Below, in pieces: positions 47,918 through 56,922 of a stretch of 64,000 nucleotides of DNA. The DNA lies in contig JAJKHS010000042.1 of the NCBI GenBank assembly GCA_021154885.1, positions 1-64,000 of the forward strand, read 5' to 3'. The stretch is from Thermoanaerobaculum sp. GTDB taxonomy: Bacteria > Acidobacteriota > Thermoanaerobaculia > Multivoradales > UBA5704. Within the stretch, counting starts at the first letter, position 1. Each line of letters begins with the position of its first letter. The notes under the pieces were generated by a model, which saw nothing but the letters and a program-made list of their open reading frames with translations, made no database searches and had not been told where the DNA came from. A program made the position numbers and the translations under genes.

Positions 47918-48435
47918 TTTCCGTGGATGTGGACCTCGACCTCAGCGGCCGGCGGCGGGACGACCCCGTGCCCGGCTATGCCCTGCGGCTGCGGCCCACG
48001 GTCCGCATCTGCTCGTTCCAGTTGGGGACGGTCGTGCTCTTCGCGGTCCTGTGCTGGGCCGTAACTCGTCAGGGCGGGGGGATTCCGGGCCTGCCCGCGC
48101 TGCCTGCGGCCGTGCCTCTGGTCCTGAGCCTCCTGGGCGCGGCGCTGATCCTGCTCTCCTCGCGGTTCCGGTCCACCCCCGTCCGCCGGGTCATCCCGCG
48201 CTCGCCCGCTCTGCCGGTCAACGCGGACGCCGTGCTCGCGGCCTACAAGCGGGGCACGCTCCTGAGCTTCGCCATCCTGGAATTCGCCGCCCTGTTCGGG
48301 ATCGGGGTCGCGGTGACCTCGGGTTTCGCGACCTACGGCATCGTCCTCTGCATCGCCAGCGCGCTCGCGATGCTCACCCGCTGGCCCCGGGCGTCCGAGG
48401 TGGACCGCCTGGTCCGGGGGCGCGCCACACCGTGA
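47914..48435 (+). CDS. Small membrane protein, 173 residues
   Basis: Not recognised. Starts at the GTG overlapping the hyuA stop (MISVDVDLDLSG). Four hydrophobic segments lie at about 32-48, 55-75, 110-130 and 133-150. The loop between helices 2 and 3 is basic. No motif. It overlaps the following membrane gene by one base, so the two are probably coupled and related in role. Confidence 0.6.
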   Translation: MISVDVDLDLSGRRRDDPVPGYALRLRPTVRICSFQLGTVVLFAVLCWAVTRQGGGIPGLPALPAAVPLVLSLLGAALILLSSRFRSTPVRRVIPRSPALPVNADAVLAAYKRGTLLSFAILEFAALFGIGVAVTSGFATYGIVLCIASALAMLTRWPRASEVDRLVRGRATP

Positions 48436-48854
48436 TGGACCGCTCCCGGCGGCGACTTCAGATCGTCTGTGGCACCACGGCTCTGAGCGTCGTGGTGGTG
48501 AACGTCGTCCTCACGGTCCTCTGGCTCTCCGGCTCGCTGCCGCCCAAGCCTCAGCCGCAAGCCGGGCCACTGGCGCTCTTCGCCGTCTCCCTGGTGCTCC
48601 TCGTGGCCGCGCCCGCGGTCAAGAGAGCGATCCTCAAGCGCTACGAGGCGGAGGGATTCGACGGTGATCGCGACCGTTTCCTGATCGCTCTGAGCACGGC
48701 CACGATCGTCGCCTTCGCCCTCCGCGAAGTCGCGGGCCTCCTCGGCTTCGTGCTCGCTCTGTTGACCGGCAATCCCTGGTGGAGCTGGGGCCTGGGCGGC
48801 GCGGCGCTGCTGGCGATGTTCGTGGATCGGCCCGTGGATCAGGGGCCGAAGTAG
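48435..48854 (+). CDS. Small membrane protein, 139 residues
   Basis: Not recognised. Starts MDRSRRRLQIVCGTTALSVV (ATG at 48435; GTG one codon earlier possible). About four hydrophobic segments, with a charged middle loop (KRYEAEGFDGDRD). The layout parallels its upstream neighbour, suggesting an ancient duplicate. The last 16 bases overlap the end of the convergent retropepsin gene. Confidence 0.6.
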   Translation: MDRSRRRLQIVCGTTALSVVVVNVVLTVLWLSGSLPPKPQPQAGPLALFAVSLVLLVAAPAVKRAILKRYEAEGFDGDRDRFLIALSTATIVAFALREVAGLLGFVLALLTGNPWWSWGLGGAALLAMFVDRPVDQGPK

Positions 48855-49279
48855 AAGTGGTTGGTCCGGGGATCAAGGGCGAAGCGCATGGAGGCGAGGA
48901 GACCCGAATAGCCTAGGAAGGTGCGGCCGGAGGGCCAGTCGGGCGAGATGAAAAAGGTGCCGTGCTTTTCCAGCGCGATCCCGTCATCAGCCAGGAAGGT
49001 GACGAGCAGCTTCGCCAAGATCCCTTCAATTCGACCGAAACGAGTATGGAGCGTGGTTCTCTGCCCATCCAGATCCAGCAGTCCCAAGCTTTTCGCAACC
49101 AGGGGATCCAAGACTGACCAAGCGGCTCCGGTGTCGATCTGAGCATAGATATTGGATTCGCTTCGACCCTCAAGTTGGATCTTCACGAAGACCTTGGCCG
49201 TGGATTCCGGAGCCTCCTTCAAGGTATCGCGGAACAACGATCGACCGCAGGAGAAGTCGAGAGCTCCCAGCTTGAACAT
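48839..49279 (-). CDS. Retropepsin-like aspartic protease, copy 1
   Basis: A 146-residue single-domain protein. The active-site segment is AQIDTGAAWSVLD (Asp near 49), followed by a GRIEG and FLGYSGLLASM pattern. The size fits a monomer that dimerises like retroviral proteases. It has no signal peptide. It lies 9 nt after a DUF5678 gene. A close paralogue is at 49795-50232. The target is unknown. Confidence 0.75.
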   Translation of the reverse strand: MFKLGALDFSCGRSLFRDTLKEAPESTAKVFVKIQLEGRSESNIYAQIDTGAAWSVLDPLVAKSLGLLDLDGQRTTLHTRFGRIEGILAKLLVTFLADDGIALEKHGTFFISPDWPSGRTFLGYSGLLASMRFALDPRTNHFYFGP

Positions 49280-49288
49280 ATTTCGTGG

Positions 49289-49672
49289 TCAGTCAATGTA
49301 GTGAAGCATTGGGCGGCGCTTCGGCTTGTTTCTCTCCAAGGAGGAGAAAACGTCCTGCAGAGAGGCTGAATGCGCCAGCAGCTCACTGCCTACAAGAGCG
49401 ACCCACTGTCCTCGGTAGGCTTCTGAGTGTTCTGTGATCCAGCGGAATTCTGGAGTCCGATCAAAATCGCATTCCACATCAGGGTTCGGACGGCCCTTCG
49501 TCTCAGTCAGCACACTCTCCCAGCCGGAGAGATCCTCGTCGTGGTCTCCCTTCTCCAGAGCCTCGGCCAGCAGCAGTCGGGCTCCCCCGACCATGTCGGA
49601 CTCGACGAGCTCGCGGATCCTGTCGCTGTAGCTTTGCGTCTCCGGTTCGGCTTTCCTGAGTGGCTGGCCCAT
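49289..49672 (-). CDS. DUF5678-domain protein, copy 1
   Basis: A 127-residue protein. The C-terminal 55 residues match DUF5678: FRWITEHSEAYRGQWVALVG, then SELLAHSASLQDV. The N-terminal half is charged and helical (ESDMVGGARLLLAEALEKGD). Function unknown. It precedes the retropepsin gene by 9 nt and is nearly identical in layout to copy 2 (50244-50627). A possible function is as partner or regulator of the protease, as an inference from pairing only. Confidence 0.7.
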   Translation of the reverse strand: MGQPLRKAEPETQSYSDRIRELVESDMVGGARLLLAEALEKGDHDEDLSGWESVLTETKGRPNPDVECDFDRTPEFRWITEHSEAYRGQWVALVGSELLAHSASLQDVFSSLERNKPKRRPMLHYID

Positions 49673-49794
49673 TTCGTTCCCCCGCCTTTCCTCCTGGAGA
49701 TAATACCTCAGCTCGGGGTCTGCGCGCCAGTCTCCGTCCGCCGAGTCGAAATCGCTGGGGGAGAGTATGCGGTGAATCGACCATGGTGAGTCCG

Positions 49795-50232
49795 TCAGGG
49801 GCCGAAGTAGAAGTGGTTCGCTTGGGGATCGAGAGCGAAGCGCATGGAGGCGAGGAGGCCCGAATAGCCGAGGAATGTGCGGCCTGGGGGCCAGTCGGGG
49901 CAGATGAAAAAGGTACCTTCTGTGTCGAAAGGTACGCCATCATCGGCCAGGAATCGGACCGGGAGACGAGCCAGAATTCCAGATTTGCGTCCGAGTCGGG
50001 TATCCAACCCAATCCGCTCTCCGTCGAGGTCCAGATACCCGTGTCGTTTCGCGACCAAGGGATCGAGGACCGACCAAGCTGAGCCAGTGTCGATCTGAGC
50101 CCAAAAAACAGACTCGGTATGCTCAAGAGAGATCTTGACGAAGATTTTAGCCGTAGGCTCGGCAGCCTCCTTCAGAAAATCAAGGTACCGAGAACGACCG
50201 CAGGTGAAATCCTCCTGCTCCAGTCTGAGCAT
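49795..50232 (-). CDS. Retropepsin-like aspartic protease, copy 2
   Basis: A 145-residue paralogue of the 48839-49279 gene. AQIDTGSAWSVLD and FLGYSGLLASM are kept, while the middle (DGERIGLDTRLGRKSG) differs. The frame is open upstream to 50361, but the ATG at 50232 aligns with the start of copy 1 (MLRLEQEDFTCGRS against MFKLGALDFSCGRS). The divergence of the two copies suggests an old duplication with different targets. Confidence 0.75.
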   Translation of the reverse strand: MLRLEQEDFTCGRSRYLDFLKEAAEPTAKIFVKISLEHTESVFWAQIDTGSAWSVLDPLVAKRHGYLDLDGERIGLDTRLGRKSGILARLPVRFLADDGVPFDTEGTFFICPDWPPGRTFLGYSGLLASMRFALDPQANHFYFGP

Positions 50233-50243
50233 GAGTGATAGGT

Positions 50244-50627
50244 CTAGTCGATGTAGTGAACCATGGGGCGGCGGGGCGGCTTGTTCGCTTCGAGGACGGC
50301 CATCACCTCGTCTAGCGATGCGGAGTGGGCGAGAAGCTGGTCTCCCAAGAGGGCGACCCACTGGCCTTTGTAAGGATCGCTCTTCTCCCTGATCCAGGTG
50401 ATCTCTGGAGTCCGATCAAAGTCGAGCGCCACCTCAGGGTTCCGCCGACCCTTCGTCTTGGCTAACACCCTCTCCCATCTGGAGAGATCCTCTCCATGAT
50501 CTCCCCTCTCCAGAGCTTCGGCCAACAGCCGCCGGGCTCCTTCGACGCGATCGGCCTCAACCAGCTCGCGAATCCTCTCGCGGTAGCTGCGAGTCTCTGG
50601 TTCGGCTTTCCTCAGTGGCTGGCCCAT
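50244..50627 (-). CDS. DUF5678-domain protein, copy 2
   Basis: A 127-residue paralogue of the 49289-49672 gene with the same N-terminal MGQPLRKAEPET and C-terminal YKGQWVALLGDQLLAHSASL. It lies 43 nt after galK and 11 nt before retropepsin copy 2, so it may be read from the galactose operon promoter. Confidence 0.7.
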   Translation of the reverse strand: MGQPLRKAEPETRSYRERIRELVEADRVEGARRLLAEALERGDHGEDLSRWERVLAKTKGRRNPEVALDFDRTPEITWIREKSDPYKGQWVALLGDQLLAHSASLDEVMAVLEANKPPRRPMVHYID

Positions 50628-50670
50628 TTGATCCCCCGATGGTCCCCGCTTTCCTCCTGGACATAATACC

Positions 50671-51846
50671 TCAGCTCGGGGTCTGCGCGCCAGTCTCCGT
50701 CCGTCGAGTCAAAATGGTCTCGGGTGAGTACGCGGGCACCATCACTGTCGCCTGCTTCCCGATCTCCTCGCCATATCTCTTCGCGATCCGCTCGCCGGCT
50801 TCGCGGGCGGCTCCGCGGCGGGTGACGACGACGATGGAGCCTCCGAAGCCGCCGCCGGTGAGGCGGGCGCCGAAGACGCCCGGCTCTTCCTTGGCCAGCT
50901 CGACGAGGCGGTCGATCTCGGGGATGGAGACCTCGTAGTCGTTGCGCAGCGATTCGTGGGAGGCGTCGAGGAGCTTGCCGAGGCGCGGCAGGTCGCGCTC
51001 GCGCAGGGCCGCCACGGCGGAGCGGACGCGGGCGTTCTCGGTGATGACGTGCCGGGCCCGGCGGTCCAGCGGCTCGGGGAGGGTGCCCAGGCGCCAGAGG
51101 TCCTGGAGGCCCACGTCCCGGAGCTGCGGCACGCTCAGCAGCTCGGCCGCGGCCTCGCACTCGCGGCGGCGGGTGCGGTACTCGCTGGTGGCGTTGCGGT
51201 GGGAGACCCCCGAGTTGATCACCAGCAGCTCGGCCTGCGCCGGCAGCGGCACCTTCTCGTAGTGCAGGCTGCGGGTGTCGAGGTACAGGGCCGTGGTTTC
51301 GTCGGCCAGGTTCGACGCCATCTGGTCCATGATCCCCACCGGCGCGCCCACGAAGTCGTTCTCCGCCTTCTGGCCGGCGAGTGCCAGGCGCAGGTCGTCG
51401 AGGTCCAGGTGGTACGCCTCGCGCAGGGCGCGCAGCACGGCCACTTCCAGCGCCGCGCTGGAGGAGAGCCCGCTGCCCAGCGGCACGTCGGACTCGACGC
51501 GCAGGTCGAAGCCGCCCAGGGTGTACCCGGCGTGGCGCAGCACCTCGGTGATCCCCTGCACGTAGTCGATCCAGCCGTGGCCGGGCTCCTCCTCGCCCAG
51601 CCGGTACTCTTCGACCTCCGGCGTCTCCCTATCCGCGGAATCGCCGAAATTGGCGCTCCAGGCCCGCACCCGCGGCTCCTCCCGCTTCGCCAGCTCCACC
51701 CGCGTCCGCTGCGGGATGGCGAGGGGCAGCACGAAGCCGCCGCTGTAATCGGTGTGCTCGCCGATGAGGTTCACCCGCCCCGGAGCGTCGGTGTGGATCT
51801 CGGGAGCGCGGCCGAAGAGACCGGCGAAGGACGTCTCGTCACTCAA
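50671..51846 (-). CDS. galK: Galactokinase
   Basis: Leloir-pathway kinase (GHMP family, 391 residues) that makes galactose-1-phosphate. Motifs: galactokinase signature GRVNLIGEHTDYSGG, GHMP ATP loop PLGSGLSSSAALE and C-terminal LTGGGFGGSIVV. The catalytic Asp is probably in VGIMDQMASN. The last 20 residues (PAYSPETILTRRTETGAQTP) are unlike the family and fall in the duplicated segment. The gene overlaps the galT stop by 8 bases. Confidence 0.95.
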   Translation of the reverse strand: MSDETSFAGLFGRAPEIHTDAPGRVNLIGEHTDYSGGFVLPLAIPQRTRVELAKREEPRVRAWSANFGDSADRETPEVEEYRLGEEEPGHGWIDYVQGITEVLRHAGYTLGGFDLRVESDVPLGSGLSSSAALEVAVLRALREAYHLDLDDLRLALAGQKAENDFVGAPVGIMDQMASNLADETTALYLDTRSLHYEKVPLPAQAELLVINSGVSHRNATSEYRTRRRECEAAAELLSVPQLRDVGLQDLWRLGTLPEPLDRRARHVITENARVRSAVAALRERDLPRLGKLLDASHESLRNDYEVSIPEIDRLVELAKEEPGVFGARLTGGGFGGSIVVVTRRGAAREAGERIAKRYGEEIGKQATVMVPAYSPETILTRRTETGAQTPS

Positions 51847-52927
51847 GCTTCACCTCCACGGCCCGCAGCTCCTGGACCTTCTCCTCCGGCAGGGTGTCCG
51901 CCGTGAAAGCTCCGGCGCCGAGCTCGCTGCCGGCCAGGTACTTGAGGCGCCCGGGCATGCGGTAGGCGGGGTAGAACTCGACGTGCAGGTGCGCCTCCGG
52001 GTGCGGCTCGCCGTCCGTGGGCGCCTGGTGGAAGACCATGACGTAGGGGAAGGGCTTGCTCCACAGGCCGTCGTACTTGAGAAGCACGGTCTTCAAGGCG
52101 CGGGCGAAGTCGACGCGCTCGGGCGCGTCGAGGTCCGCCACCGAGGGGGCGGGCCGGCGGGGGGCGATCCACACCTCGTAGGAGTAGCGGGCGAAGGCGG
52201 GCATCCAGGCCACCGCCTGATCGCCGGTGTAGAGGGTCCGCCGTCCGTCCGCGAGCTCGCGGACGATCAGGTCCTCCAGCAGGCCGTTCCCATGCCCGGC
52301 CAGCCATGCCCGCTGCTGCTCCAGCTCCCGGGCCGGAATCGGCGGCACGAAGGGGTAGGCGTAGATCTGGCCATGAGGGTGGTGGAGCGTGACGCCCACC
52401 TCCACCCCCCGGTTCTCGAAGGGCATGACGTAGTCGATGTCATCCCGCGCTCCCAGCTTGCGGTAGCGGTCCGCCCAGACCTCCAGGAGCAGCTCCAGGT
52501 GATCGAGCGGCAGCGCCCCGAGCGAGGACGACGGATCCTGGGTGAAGACCACCACCTCGCAGGCCCCCTTGCCCGGCCGGGTGGGGACGATCGACGGCGG
52601 CGCCGGCACCTCGGCCCGCTCGGTCAAGGTGGGGAAGCGGTTCTCGAACACCGCCACGTCGTAGTCGCCGGCCGGCAGCTCGGTGGGGTGGGCGGGGTCG
52701 GTGGTGGGAGCCAGAGGGTTGTACTCCGGCGGGGGTAGGAAGGTACGGTTCTGCCGGTGGCTGGCGTAGGCCACCCACTCGCCGCGCAAGGGGTGCCAGC
52801 GCAGATGGGTCTTGGTGCCGGGCGGCTCCGTGCCCGGGCTGGTGGCCTGCAGGCCCTCGGGGATGGGCCGGCGCGAGTAGAGGACGAGCGCGCGTCCGTC
52901 CGGCTTGGTGAGGCTCCTCTCGTACAT
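51839..52927 (-). CDS. galT: Galactose-1-phosphate uridylyltransferase
   Basis: Transfers UMP from UDP-glucose to galactose-1-phosphate (362 residues). The active-site [10 protein letters not shown] is intact, and the N-terminal [19 protein letters not shown] is typical. It sits between the GH2 gene (9-nt gap) and galK (overlap), forming a galactoside-use operon: cleavage by GH2, then GalK and GalT. No galE or transporter is adjacent. Confidence 0.96.
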   Translation of the reverse strand: MYERSLTKPDGRALVLYSRRPIPEGLQATSPGTEPPGTKTHLRWHPLRGEWVAYASHRQNRTFLPPPEYNPLAPTTDPAHPTELPAGDYDVAVFENRFPTLTERAEVPAPPSIVPTRPGKGACEVVVFTQDPSSSLGALPLDHLELLLEVWADRYRKLGARDDIDYVMPFENRGVEVGVTLHHPHGQIYAYPFVPPIPARELEQQRAWLAGHGNGLLEDLIVRELADGRRTLYTGDQAVAWMPAFARYSYEVWIAPRRPAPSVADLDAPERVDFARALKTVLLKYDGLWSKPFPYVMVFHQAPTDGEPHPEAHLHVEFYPAYRMPGRLKYLAGSELGAGAFTADTLPEEKVQELRAVEVKLE

Positions 52928-52936
52928 CCGTGGGCC

Positions 52937-54802
52937 TCAATCGTCTGGAGCGTGGGGGTCGTGCCGCGTGCCGGCGCCGCCGATTCCGGCCGCCGCCTGA
53001 CTCGGGTGGATCGGCACGGCCTCCCCGCGCGTCGCGGCGGCCATTTCTTCCAGGGGGAACTTGGGGGTGCGGTCCGCCCGCAGCAGACCGTTGGCCTCCT
53101 GGTAGGTGTCGGCGAACTGCGTGTAGCAGAACCCGGAGAAGAGGTGGAGTGAATTCACCACCGTGAGCAGCTCCCGGTAACGCTCGGCGAGGTCCTCCTC
53201 GCTCTGGGCGCGCGAGTACCCCCAGGCGCCCTTCTCCTTGGATTCGGTGATGCCGCCGAATTCGGTGAGAATCACGGGCAGGGCATCTTGCACGTGCTCC
53301 TCGAGCACCAGGAGGCGGCCGCCGGGGCGCTCCTGCTTGAGGAGTCGCGGGAGGATGTCCTCGGCGTGGTAACGGGTGGAGATCCGCTCCGGGTTCCCGT
53401 CGTAGTCATGGATGCCGATGACGTCCGTCGCGATGCTCTCCCAGCCGTCGTTGCCGATCACCGGCCGCGTCGGGTCGAGCGTCTTGTTGAGATGGTAGAG
53501 CGCGCGCACCCAGTGGCGCTCGGCCAGATTGTCCGGCAGGTTGGGCACCCCCCAGGATTCGTTGAAGGGGACCCAGGAGATGATGCAGGGGTGGCTGAGG
53601 TCGCGGCGCACCGCCTCCATCCACTCGCGGGTCAGGCGCTGGATGGAGCGCTTGTTGAAGCGGTAGGCGCTCGGCATCTCCTCCCAGACCAGCAGCCCCA
53701 GGCGGTCCGCCCAGTAGAGGTAGCGCGGGTCCTCGATCTTCTGGTGCTTGCGCACGCCGTTGAAGCCCATCTCCTTGGCGAGCTCCACGTCGCGCCGCAG
53801 GGCGTCGTCGTCGGGCGGCGTCATGCCGCTCTCGGGCCAGTAGCCCTGATCGAGCACGAAGCGCAGGAAGTAGGGGCGGCCGTTGAGCACCAGGCGGTTG
53901 CCCTGCACGGCGATGGAGCGCAGCGCCGTGTAGCTCTTCACCTCGTCCAGCAACTCGCCGCGGTCGGCCCAGAGCTGGAGCTGGGCCTCGATCAGGGTGG
54001 GCTTCTGCGGGCTCCACAGCAGCTCGTTGCGGAAGTCGTCGACGCCGGGGTCCGACAGCGCGATGCGGCGGTGGACCTCGCCGGCCACCACGGTGTAGGT
54101 GTCGTCGGCAATGAGCTGGCCATTGGCCCGCAGCTTGACGCCGAGCCGCAGCCGCTCCCGGGGATCTCCCTCCATCCAGGCCTCGAAGCCCAGCTCCCAG
54201 CGCTCCAGGCTGGGGGTCCAGCGCACGCTCCCGATCCAGGTGGAGGGAACCTTCTCCAGCCACACCGTCTGCCAGATGCCGGTGGTGCGCGGATACCAGA
54301 TGGAATGGGGCTCGAGCTGCCAGTCCTGCTTGCCGCGCGGCTTGGAGAGGTCCGCCGGATCGTCGTCCGCCCGCACCACGAGGGTCTGGACACCCGGGAC
54401 GAGAAGATCGGTGACGTCCAGCGTGAAGGGCGTGTAGCCCCCTTCGTGACAGCCCGCGAGGGAGCCGTTGACCCACACCGTGGCGGCCCAGTCCACGGCG
54501 CCGAAGTGGAGGAGCAGGCGCTCGCCCCGCCGCAGGCCCGGCGCCTCGAACGTGCGGCTGTACCAGACCCGGCTATAGAAGCCCGTGTCGCCGATGCCGC
54601 TGGCCGGGGTCTCCGGCGAGAAGGGGACGAGGATGGTGGCGTTCCAGTCCACCTCTTTGGGCAGCCGCCAGCGGGCCTTGGGATCGAGGGCGAACTCCCA
54701 CGGGCCGTTGAGCGAGGTCCAGGAGGAGCGCTCCAGCAGCGGGCGAGGGTGGCCGTGGCCAGTTTCATCGAGCGGAGTTTTGGGTGAATGTCGTCGGGCC
54801 AT
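52937..54802 (-). CDS. Glycoside hydrolase family 2 enzyme
   Basis: A 621-residue GH2 hydrolase. The N-terminal sugar-binding domain (LNGPWEFALDP, WYSRTFEAPG, HFGAVDWAATVWVNG) is followed by the Ig-like domain and a TIM barrel. The acid/base is in SWVPFNESWG and the nucleophile in VILTEFGGITES. It has no signal peptide, so it acts in the cytoplasm. Context with galT and galK suggests beta-galactosidase activity; the sequence alone also allows glucuronidase or mannosidase. Confidence 0.92.
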   Translation of the reverse strand: MARRHSPKTPLDETGHGHPRPLLERSSWTSLNGPWEFALDPKARWRLPKEVDWNATILVPFSPETPASGIGDTGFYSRVWYSRTFEAPGLRRGERLLLHFGAVDWAATVWVNGSLAGCHEGGYTPFTLDVTDLLVPGVQTLVVRADDDPADLSKPRGKQDWQLEPHSIWYPRTTGIWQTVWLEKVPSTWIGSVRWTPSLERWELGFEAWMEGDPRERLRLGVKLRANGQLIADDTYTVVAGEVHRRIALSDPGVDDFRNELLWSPQKPTLIEAQLQLWADRGELLDEVKSYTALRSIAVQGNRLVLNGRPYFLRFVLDQGYWPESGMTPPDDDALRRDVELAKEMGFNGVRKHQKIEDPRYLYWADRLGLLVWEEMPSAYRFNKRSIQRLTREWMEAVRRDLSHPCIISWVPFNESWGVPNLPDNLAERHWVRALYHLNKTLDPTRPVIGNDGWESIATDVIGIHDYDGNPERISTRYHAEDILPRLLKQERPGGRLLVLEEHVQDALPVILTEFGGITESKEKGAWGYSRAQSEEDLAERYRELLTVVNSLHLFSGFCYTQFADTYQEANGLLRADRTPKFPLEEMAAATRGEAVPIHPSQAAAGIGGAGTRHDPHAPDD

Positions 54803-55000
54803 GCCGCCCGATGTGGCTGCAAGAGACGAGCCAGGGTCCTGGTCACCCCGATGCGGTAGAGGTGACCCAGCAGGACCTCCCAGAGCGGCGAGGATGCCGA
54901 GGGCCTCCTCGCCGCCTCCCTGGTCTATCTCCTGCTCCTGCCCCGGTGGACGCTTCAGCGGTTCTATGAGCGAGTTGGCGCCCCAGGAAACACCAACGAG

Positions 55001-55460
55001 CTAAGTCCTTGCAGAGTATCCAACATCGCTGGCGATCTGCTGCGTATATTTGTAGTTGCAGGCACTATCCGCAGACATCGTCCAGTTGAAGATGCCAGCG
55101 AGCCCCTGATACTGCGACGGAGTCGGACAGATGGGGGTGCACCCCTCGGTGTTGATGCCCCAGGCAATCTGGTTCAAGGGATATCCCAAGTCTGTGAAAT
55201 CGTTCGGTAAGGAGCCCCCATAGCACTGAGCGTTGATGAGATCGAAGCAGCCCATATTGGTTTTGTCGACCTGTGCGCTTCCGCCTGCCGGGGTGATCGT
55301 CAGAAAATAGGGCTTGCCGTCGGCAGCGCTGGCAGAATCGAGGGCGCTACAAAGGTTTTGGATGACGGCATCGAAGTCAGGCTGGCTGATGAAACCGGAA
55401 GCCCCACCGATGCTTTCGTCGTCGATGTCGAAGCCGTCCAATTGGTACTGCCCTGCTCAT
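55001..55460 (-). pseudogene. Broken GH18 glycosidase gene
   Basis: An ATG at 55460 has AAAGGAG upstream, but its frame stops soon. One base-frame over, after an in-frame stop, the sequence reads YQLDGFDIDDESIG, the GH18 catalytic signature DGxDxDxE. It continues for 146 residues (AWGINTEGCTP, LAGIFNWTMSAD) to the stop at 55001. The first 100 or so residues of the barrel are missing, and the ribosome site leads into the wrong frame. A deletion between the start and the catalytic strand explains both. What remains could not fold as an active barrel. Confidence 0.65.
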
Positions 55461-55618
55461 GGTATTTTCTCCTTTATCTTCTCGTTTCTACCGCACATGA
55501 GAACGCTAGGCTCTCGCTGAGCCGATGGGCCGGCGACGGAGCCGCCGACCCAGGACCTCATACCTGGACTAGATCGTCGAAGCCAACTGGCCAGCCACTC
55601 GACTGCCGCCGATGCGTG

Positions 55619-56734
55619 TCAGATGGCCTGACCGGCGGGTAGAACGTTGACGCCCAGGACGATGGGAATATCGGGTGCGCTGGTGATCGCCAGAGTCATC
55701 TGGCCTTGCTCGTTGAAGCTGGGGTTCGTGTCGCTGCTGGTGCCGCTACTGGTGATGTAGAACGGCCACAGGCCGGCGCTCGAGTTGCTCTGGATCGTTT
55801 GCTGGTCAGCCGTGCTGAACATCGCCTGGGAGCTGACTTGAACGTTCATCGACGAGGCCACGATGAGATTCGCGGCGAACCGCTGCATGGAACCGTCCGG
55901 CCCGAACATGTTCTGCCAATTTAACGTCGAGCTCGAATTCCAGGGAAGACCACTCTGATGGTTGAATGCATCGGCCAAGGCCGCTGAGCTGAACCAAGGT
56001 CCAGGGGACGGAGCGAACGTGAGGACATGGGCGAAGGAGACGGTAACGACGACCTCGTTTGCGGCGAACAATTGGCTCTGCGCAGTTGTGGTGTTACTGT
56101 TGCTCCATAGCCCGAAGAGACCGGAGTTCGTTCCATTCGTCCAGGAGTTTGAAATGTCGGAGTTCATGCTGTTGTTGCTAAAGTCAAACTGAAGGGAGGC
56201 CGAGGCTGCAAGTAGGTTGCTGAGGTCTTGAAAACCCAAGGACCAGTCGGGCTGCTTGCCGGTAAAGGCATCCATCTCCAACTGTGCCGAGGTGATTGGA
56301 TCGAGAACCATCGCGGAGAGATCCGAAGAGCCGATGTCAGCAACCGACGGAAAGTGAACTGACGCCCAGTCTAAGAATATCTCCGGAAGCTCCCTTGGGG
56401 TGGGCGTTGGGGTCACGGTAGGAAGGAAAGCCTGCCATGCGGCAAAAGGAGCGGGCCCGAGATCCTGCTGGAACGTATTTGGCGCTCCTTGCAGGGCGCT
56501 AAGTAGAGCGCTGTATTCGTTGAAGAAATTGTTGAGGTTGCTGAAGATGAGGTTTTGGGTTAGCGAAAAGGGTGGTATGTTATTTAAGAAAGACCAGAGG
56601 ATTTGGTCCTCCTTCGGCCCGGGGATGAGTGGGCTCGACGGTTGAAGTATCTGAAAGGGGCTCCCTGGAGGGAAGCCGAGTCCCTGGGAATAGGCGTTGT
56701 AGAAGCCATTCTGAAGGTTGATGAACGCGTCCAT
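55619..56734 (-). CDS. Orphan protein, 371 residues, low-GC gene
   Basis: Not recognised. The ATG at 56734 (MDAFINLQNGFYNAYSQGLG) has GAAAGGAG upstream; an earlier start at 56758 overlaps that site. No signal peptide. The protein is rich in Asn, Ser, Thr, Gln and Phe, with segments such as FSNNSMNSDISNSWTNG and AGLWPFYITSSG, and is probably beta-rich. I vaguely recall similar Ser/Asn-rich proteins in fungi and soil bacteria. Codon and base use are visibly AT-richer than the neighbours, suggesting transfer. It lies between two other orphan or broken genes on the same strand. Confidence 0.6.
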   Translation of the reverse strand: MDAFINLQNGFYNAYSQGLGFPPGSPFQILQPSSPLIPGPKEDQILWSFLNNIPPFSLTQNLIFSNLNNFFNEYSALLSALQGAPNTFQQDLGPAPFAAWQAFLPTVTPTPTPRELPEIFLDWASVHFPSVADIGSSDLSAMVLDPITSAQLEMDAFTGKQPDWSLGFQDLSNLLAASASLQFDFSNNSMNSDISNSWTNGTNSGLFGLWSNSNTTTAQSQLFAANEVVVTVSFAHVLTFAPSPGPWFSSAALADAFNHQSGLPWNSSSTLNWQNMFGPDGSMQRFAANLIVASSMNVQVSSQAMFSTADQQTIQSNSSAGLWPFYITSSGTSSDTNPSFNEQGQMTLAITSAPDIPIVLGVNVLPAGQAI

Positions 56735-56922
56735 AAAATCTCCTTTCGTGGTTGTCAATACGTTCTGAAACTGGGCAGTGGCACGGTAACGCCAGCCCTG
56801 GCACTCAGTTAACTCCTCTAAAACGGTGCAGCTCTACTCTCACCCATTCAGGAGGTCCCCAGGTTGAAGCTCATGAGCGCCGCCCAGCGCCGAAGCGCCG
56901 GGCGGCATCTCGGGATGCTCTA

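Larger units (their letters stand above)
48839..50735 (-). repeat. Tandem duplication of a two-gene unit
   Basis: The unit DUF5678-retropepsin plus about 95 bp of upstream DNA is present twice (about 48839-49770 and 49795-50735). Outside the genes, the stretch ATAATACCTCAGCTCGGGG and its flanks at 49700 recur at 50663. The right edge of the second copy reaches into the 3' end of galK. Confidence 0.8.

Noticed and set aside
54870-55003. Hydrophobic frame (LLAASLVYLLLLPRWTLQRF) before the GH2 gene
   Set aside because: Could be a membrane-protein remnant, but there is no start, no homologue I recognise and only about 45 codons.
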